Below the pieces are notes generated by a model. That model saw only the letters and a list, made by a program, of their open reading frames with translations. It was not told where the DNA came from and did not search any database. From NCBI GenBank assembly GCA_021775795.1, contig JAJFHB010000461.1, forward strand, positions 1 through 7,586: 7,586 nucleotides of DNA. Reading direction: 5' to 3'. Below, piece by piece: positions 5,991 to 7,586 of the stretch; position 1 is the first letter of the stretch; each line of letters opens with the position of its first letter. This DNA is from Hyphomicrobiales bacterium. Its GTDB lineage: Bacteria; Pseudomonadota; Alphaproteobacteria; Rhizobiales; JAJFHB01. Made by a program: the position numbers and the translations under genes.

Positions 5991-6854
5991 ATGAGGCTTG
6001 CAGTATTGGGATTGGGAAACATGGGGTCGGCGCTGGCGCATTGCCTTTTGAAGGCAGGGTACAATGTTAACGTCTGGAACCGAACACAGTCCAAAGCCGA
6101 AGCGCTTGTCGACGCGGGCGCTCAGGTCTCCGCTTCACCCGATGAAGCAATTGCAGCTAGCGACTTTGCAATCGTTTGTATCAAGGGTCACGAGGATACA
6201 GTTAAGCTGGTATCCGGCCTGAGTGTTTCACTTGCGGGAAAGACCATTTGTGACATGAGCACAGGGGATACCTCTGATGCGGATGCTTTGGTTTCGTTGC
6301 TGGGCGAGCGGCGGGCCGATTACATGCTAGGTATGATCAATGCGTATCCGTCTGGCATCGGAGGGAAAGATACAACGATCCTGACTGTCGGAAGCAGCGG
6401 AACCTGGGATCGATACGGTGACATAATCCAGGTACTGGGAGGAAACTCAGCCAATGTCGGAGAAACCCCCTCAGCCCTTGCCGCGCTCTTTGCCGGATTG
6501 TTCACGGTACGTCAGGGGTTCATGTTCGGGATGATTTACGGAGCGCTTGTCTGCCAGAAAGCGGGCATCCCTATGCAGATCTTTTCAGACCAGCTCCCTG
6601 CCACGATAAAGTTGGTCGGTGACTACCATAATCTTTTTGCGAGAACCGTTCCGTCCGAAGACTATGACAATGCTGAAGCCTCATTGAAAGTCTATGCGAT
6701 GGCTCAGGAAGACGCATTGAAGACTTTCGCGACCTTGGACGCTCCATCGGATTTCATGCAATTGATGTACGATCGAACAAAGGCAGCGTGGCATGATGGC
6801 CACGGAGACAGGCAATTGACGGCGCTGGTTCAACACATGGCACGGGGACTTTGA
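5991..6854 (+). CDS. Imine-reductase-like NAD(P)-binding oxidoreductase (beta-hydroxyacid dehydrogenase superfamily)
   Basis: This 287-residue soluble oxidoreductase has an N-terminal Rossmann domain with GLGNMG (residues 7-12) and VWNRTQSK (28-35). The asparagine-arginine-threonine after strand two favours NADPH. The middle and C-terminal parts (NAYPSGIGGKDTTIL 117-131, QVLGGNSANVGETPSALAAL 147-166, then an all-helical dimerisation region) follow the pattern of imine reductases and their uncharacterised relatives. The 3-hydroxyisobutyrate-dehydrogenase type usually has a catalytic lysine in a G-x-x-N-x-x-K helix motif; here that segment reads SALAALFAGLF (161-171) without lysine or asparagine, which supports the imine-reductase branch. 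It probably reduces a C=N or related bond; the natural substrate is unknown. The start is supported by a strong AAGGAGG. The gene is complete and divergent from a LysR gene that likely controls it. Confidence 0.85.
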   Translation: MRLAVLGLGNMGSALAHCLLKAGYNVNVWNRTQSKAEALVDAGAQVSASPDEAIAASDFAIVCIKGHEDTVKLVSGLSVSLAGKTICDMSTGDTSDADALVSLLGERRADYMLGMINAYPSGIGGKDTTILTVGSSGTWDRYGDIIQVLGGNSANVGETPSALAALFAGLFTVRQGFMFGMIYGALVCQKAGIPMQIFSDQLPATIKLVGDYHNLFARTVPSEDYDNAEASLKVYAMAQEDALKTFATLDAPSDFMQLMYDRTKAAWHDGHGDRQLTALVQHMARGL

Positions 6855-6957
6855 AACCAAACAAGGCAAATGCCAAAAACAGAACCGGCATCGATTGCAA
6901 GGTCTGCTTTTACCCCCCATTCCAGACATCGCGAGGAGATTTCGCAAAGGCCATTTT

Positions 6958-6996
6958 GGACCGAAGGCTGAACCAACGCCAAAGGCAGGTTTCGGC
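6958..6996. repeat. 39-base dispersed repeat, copy 2
   Basis: This copy matches 4103-4141 at 32 of 39 positions in the same orientation. It lies between the reductase stop and the kinase remnant. Accidental minus-strand translation gives KPAFGVGSAFGPK, parallel to KPAIGVRSAFGSK from copy 1, showing that the shared peptide comes from the repeat and not from a gene. Confidence 0.65.
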
Positions 6997-7011
6997 ATAC
7001 TGATCTCGCAG

Positions 7012-7093
7012 TTAGATTGAGAAGACAAGGACCCGGGAGCGGGCACCGCTCGCCGCGTCCGGCCTGGCGTCGAAGATGAGGGTGGCGCTGACG
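7012..7093 (-). other. Coding-like fragment downstream of the kinase remnant, unidentified
   Basis: Just past the kinase stop, a minus-strand frame ends at 7012-7014 with a peptide tail SATLIFDARPDAASGARS then RVLVFSI. Of the last 28 codons 24 end in G or C, the pattern of real genes in this GC-rich genome rather than of the intergenic repeats nearby. No start of its own is evident because the upstream part of the frame is a shadow of the kinase fragment. It may be the tail of a broken gene joined here by rearrangement. The family was not recognised. Confidence 0.25.
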
Positions 7094-7434
7094 TCAACCG
7101 AACTTCGAGAGATAGTCCTCGCAGAGCGCCACTGTGCCGGCGGAATACTGGACGCCCATGTCTTGGGCAAGTTCCGTTTCGGAATGTGAGCCGATCCAGG
7201 CAACGAGAAGCAAGCGACGCAACATCACGAATGTCGGGATTTCGGCTTCTTCCTCGCGCGACAGATCAACAACCTTCCGGTATCCGCGGACCCATGCTTC
7301 CAGCAACTCGGGAACTTCAGGCTTGTGTTCGAAGAAGGACCCAAGGTGGCGCAGTCGTAGAGCATCCAGCCAAAGCCGCAATCGTCGAAATCGATGACTT
7401 TTGTGGTGTCGCCGTCCCGGACGCTTATCAGGTT
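7094..7434 (-). pseudogene. Truncated, frameshifted aminoglycoside-phosphotransferase-family kinase
   Basis: This is the C-terminal part of an APH/choline-kinase/homoserine-kinase-II-like small-molecule kinase, broken twice. The upstream piece reads NLISVRDGDTTKVIDFDDCG and on to GWMLYDCAT, containing the metal-binding DFD-type motif. The following SFFEHKPEVPELLEAWVRGY and the helical tail to EDYLSKFG lie in another frame. The switch falls near 7338-7348, and one missing base would restore a continuous ...YDCAT-LGSFFEHK... sequence. Everything before the asparagine codon at 7432-7434, including the nucleotide lobe and the HxD catalytic loop, is absent, and the 74-base repeat takes its place. 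The fragment cannot encode an active kinase. Its original substrate is unknown; family members phosphorylate aminoglycosides, hydroxylysine, homoserine or choline. Confidence 0.75.
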
Positions 7435-7508
7435 CGCTGCGACAGTCTGCAAGCTCTGACCGGCCCTTCGCTGTGCCGCAGCAGATGCCAAATAGGGGCG
7501 GGAAGCGG
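7435..7508. repeat. 74-base dispersed repeat, copy 2
   Basis: This copy matches 4731-4804 at 63 of 74 positions in direct orientation. It carries inverted arms GCTGCG (7436-7441) and CGCAGC (7477-7482). Its left edge coincides with the end of kinase similarity (asparagine codon at 7432-7434), so the repeat or a recombination through it probably removed the front of the kinase gene. Confidence 0.7.
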
Positions 7509-7512
7509 ATAT

Positions 7513-7531
7513 TTCGGTGACAGTTACCGAA
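7513..7531. terminator. Inverted repeat, possible weak terminator or operator
   Basis: TTCGGT (7513-7518) and ACCGAA (7526-7531) are perfect 6-base arms around seven bases. Read on the minus strand the repeat directly follows a TAA stop (7532-7534), as a terminator would, but only ATAT follows instead of a T-run, so the function is uncertain. Confidence 0.3.
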
Positions 7532-7586
7532 TTATGCCTCGGCCTTCTTCTTTGGTCCACGCCTCGCCGGTCGCACTCGCCGTCCA
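7532..7586 (-). CDS. Possible 3' end of a gene running off the window
   Basis: On the minus strand the frame from the window edge ends at a TAA (7532-7534) with the basic tail RRVRPARRGPKKKAEA. Such lysine/arginine/alanine-rich ends are common in small DNA- or RNA-binding proteins of this group. Only about 17 residues are visible, another frame of the same strand is also open here, and several codons are rare types, so this is weak. The inverted repeat at 7513-7531 follows the stop. Confidence 0.22.
   Translation of the reverse strand, partial: GRRVRPARRGPKKKAEA

Noticed and set aside
6681..7097. Minus-strand 138-codon open frame
   Set aside because: It overlaps the 3' end of the reductase gene and the 39-base repeat copy; a composite of shadow and repeat sequence.
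7225..7560. Minus-strand 111-codon open frame taken as an intact gene
   Set aside because: Only the middle matches a kinase; the front is the 74-base repeat and the end is out of frame after about 7340, so it was treated as a pseudogene fragment.
1..7586. CRISPR array, tRNA or rRNA genes
   Set aside because: No regularly spaced direct repeats with unique spacers and no recognisable RNA gene signatures were seen on either strand.

Overview
The window looks like chromosomal or accessory DNA of an alphaproteobacterium, probably a Hyphomicrobiales member (Mesorhizobium/Hoeflea-like). This rests on the GC-rich third codon positions of the genes, the LysR and imine-reductase-type genes, and short dispersed intergenic repeats whose accidental translations (for example FAFDPKADL) resemble the spurious small ORFs common in that order. 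This is inference from style, not a database match.

Layout. Positions 1-567 hold no convincing gene: a short tandem repeat (48-121), a possibly decayed reading frame (about 152-439) and a perfect inverted repeat (471-492) in front of the first gene. At 568-3752 is a tight two-gene operon: a MutL/GlmL-type ASKHA ATPase, then, overlapping it by one base (TAATG), a 583-residue coenzyme-B12 mutase. In the mutase a divergent GlmE-like barrel and a GlmS-like cobalamin-binding domain are fused in one chain. Positions 3753-4178 are non-coding and contain a 39-base repeat. A small VOC-fold protein lies on the minus strand (4179-4604), followed upstream by a non-coding stretch with a 74-base repeat (4731-4804). 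Next come a minus-strand LysR regulator (4965-5882) and a divergent imine-reductase-like NAD(P) oxidoreductase (5991-6854). They share a 108-base control region with a perfect palindrome. The right end is degraded: a second copy of the 39-base repeat, a frameshifted C-terminal fragment of an aminoglycoside-phosphotransferase-family kinase, and a second copy of the 74-base repeat that begins exactly where the kinase similarity stops.

How the genes fit. MutL-type proteins are dedicated ATP-dependent partners of adenosylcobalamin mutases, so the first two genes very probably form one enzyme system for a radical carbon-skeleton rearrangement. The substrate is not evident: no separate glmS, no methylaspartate ammonia-lyase and no glutamate pathway genes are present, and the barrel looks unlike true glutamate mutase. 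The LysR/reductase pair is a second, independent regulatory unit. The two repeat families occur twice in the same order and orientation, each time bracketing a minus-strand gene (VOC, kinase remnant), which suggests repeat-associated rearrangement of this segment.
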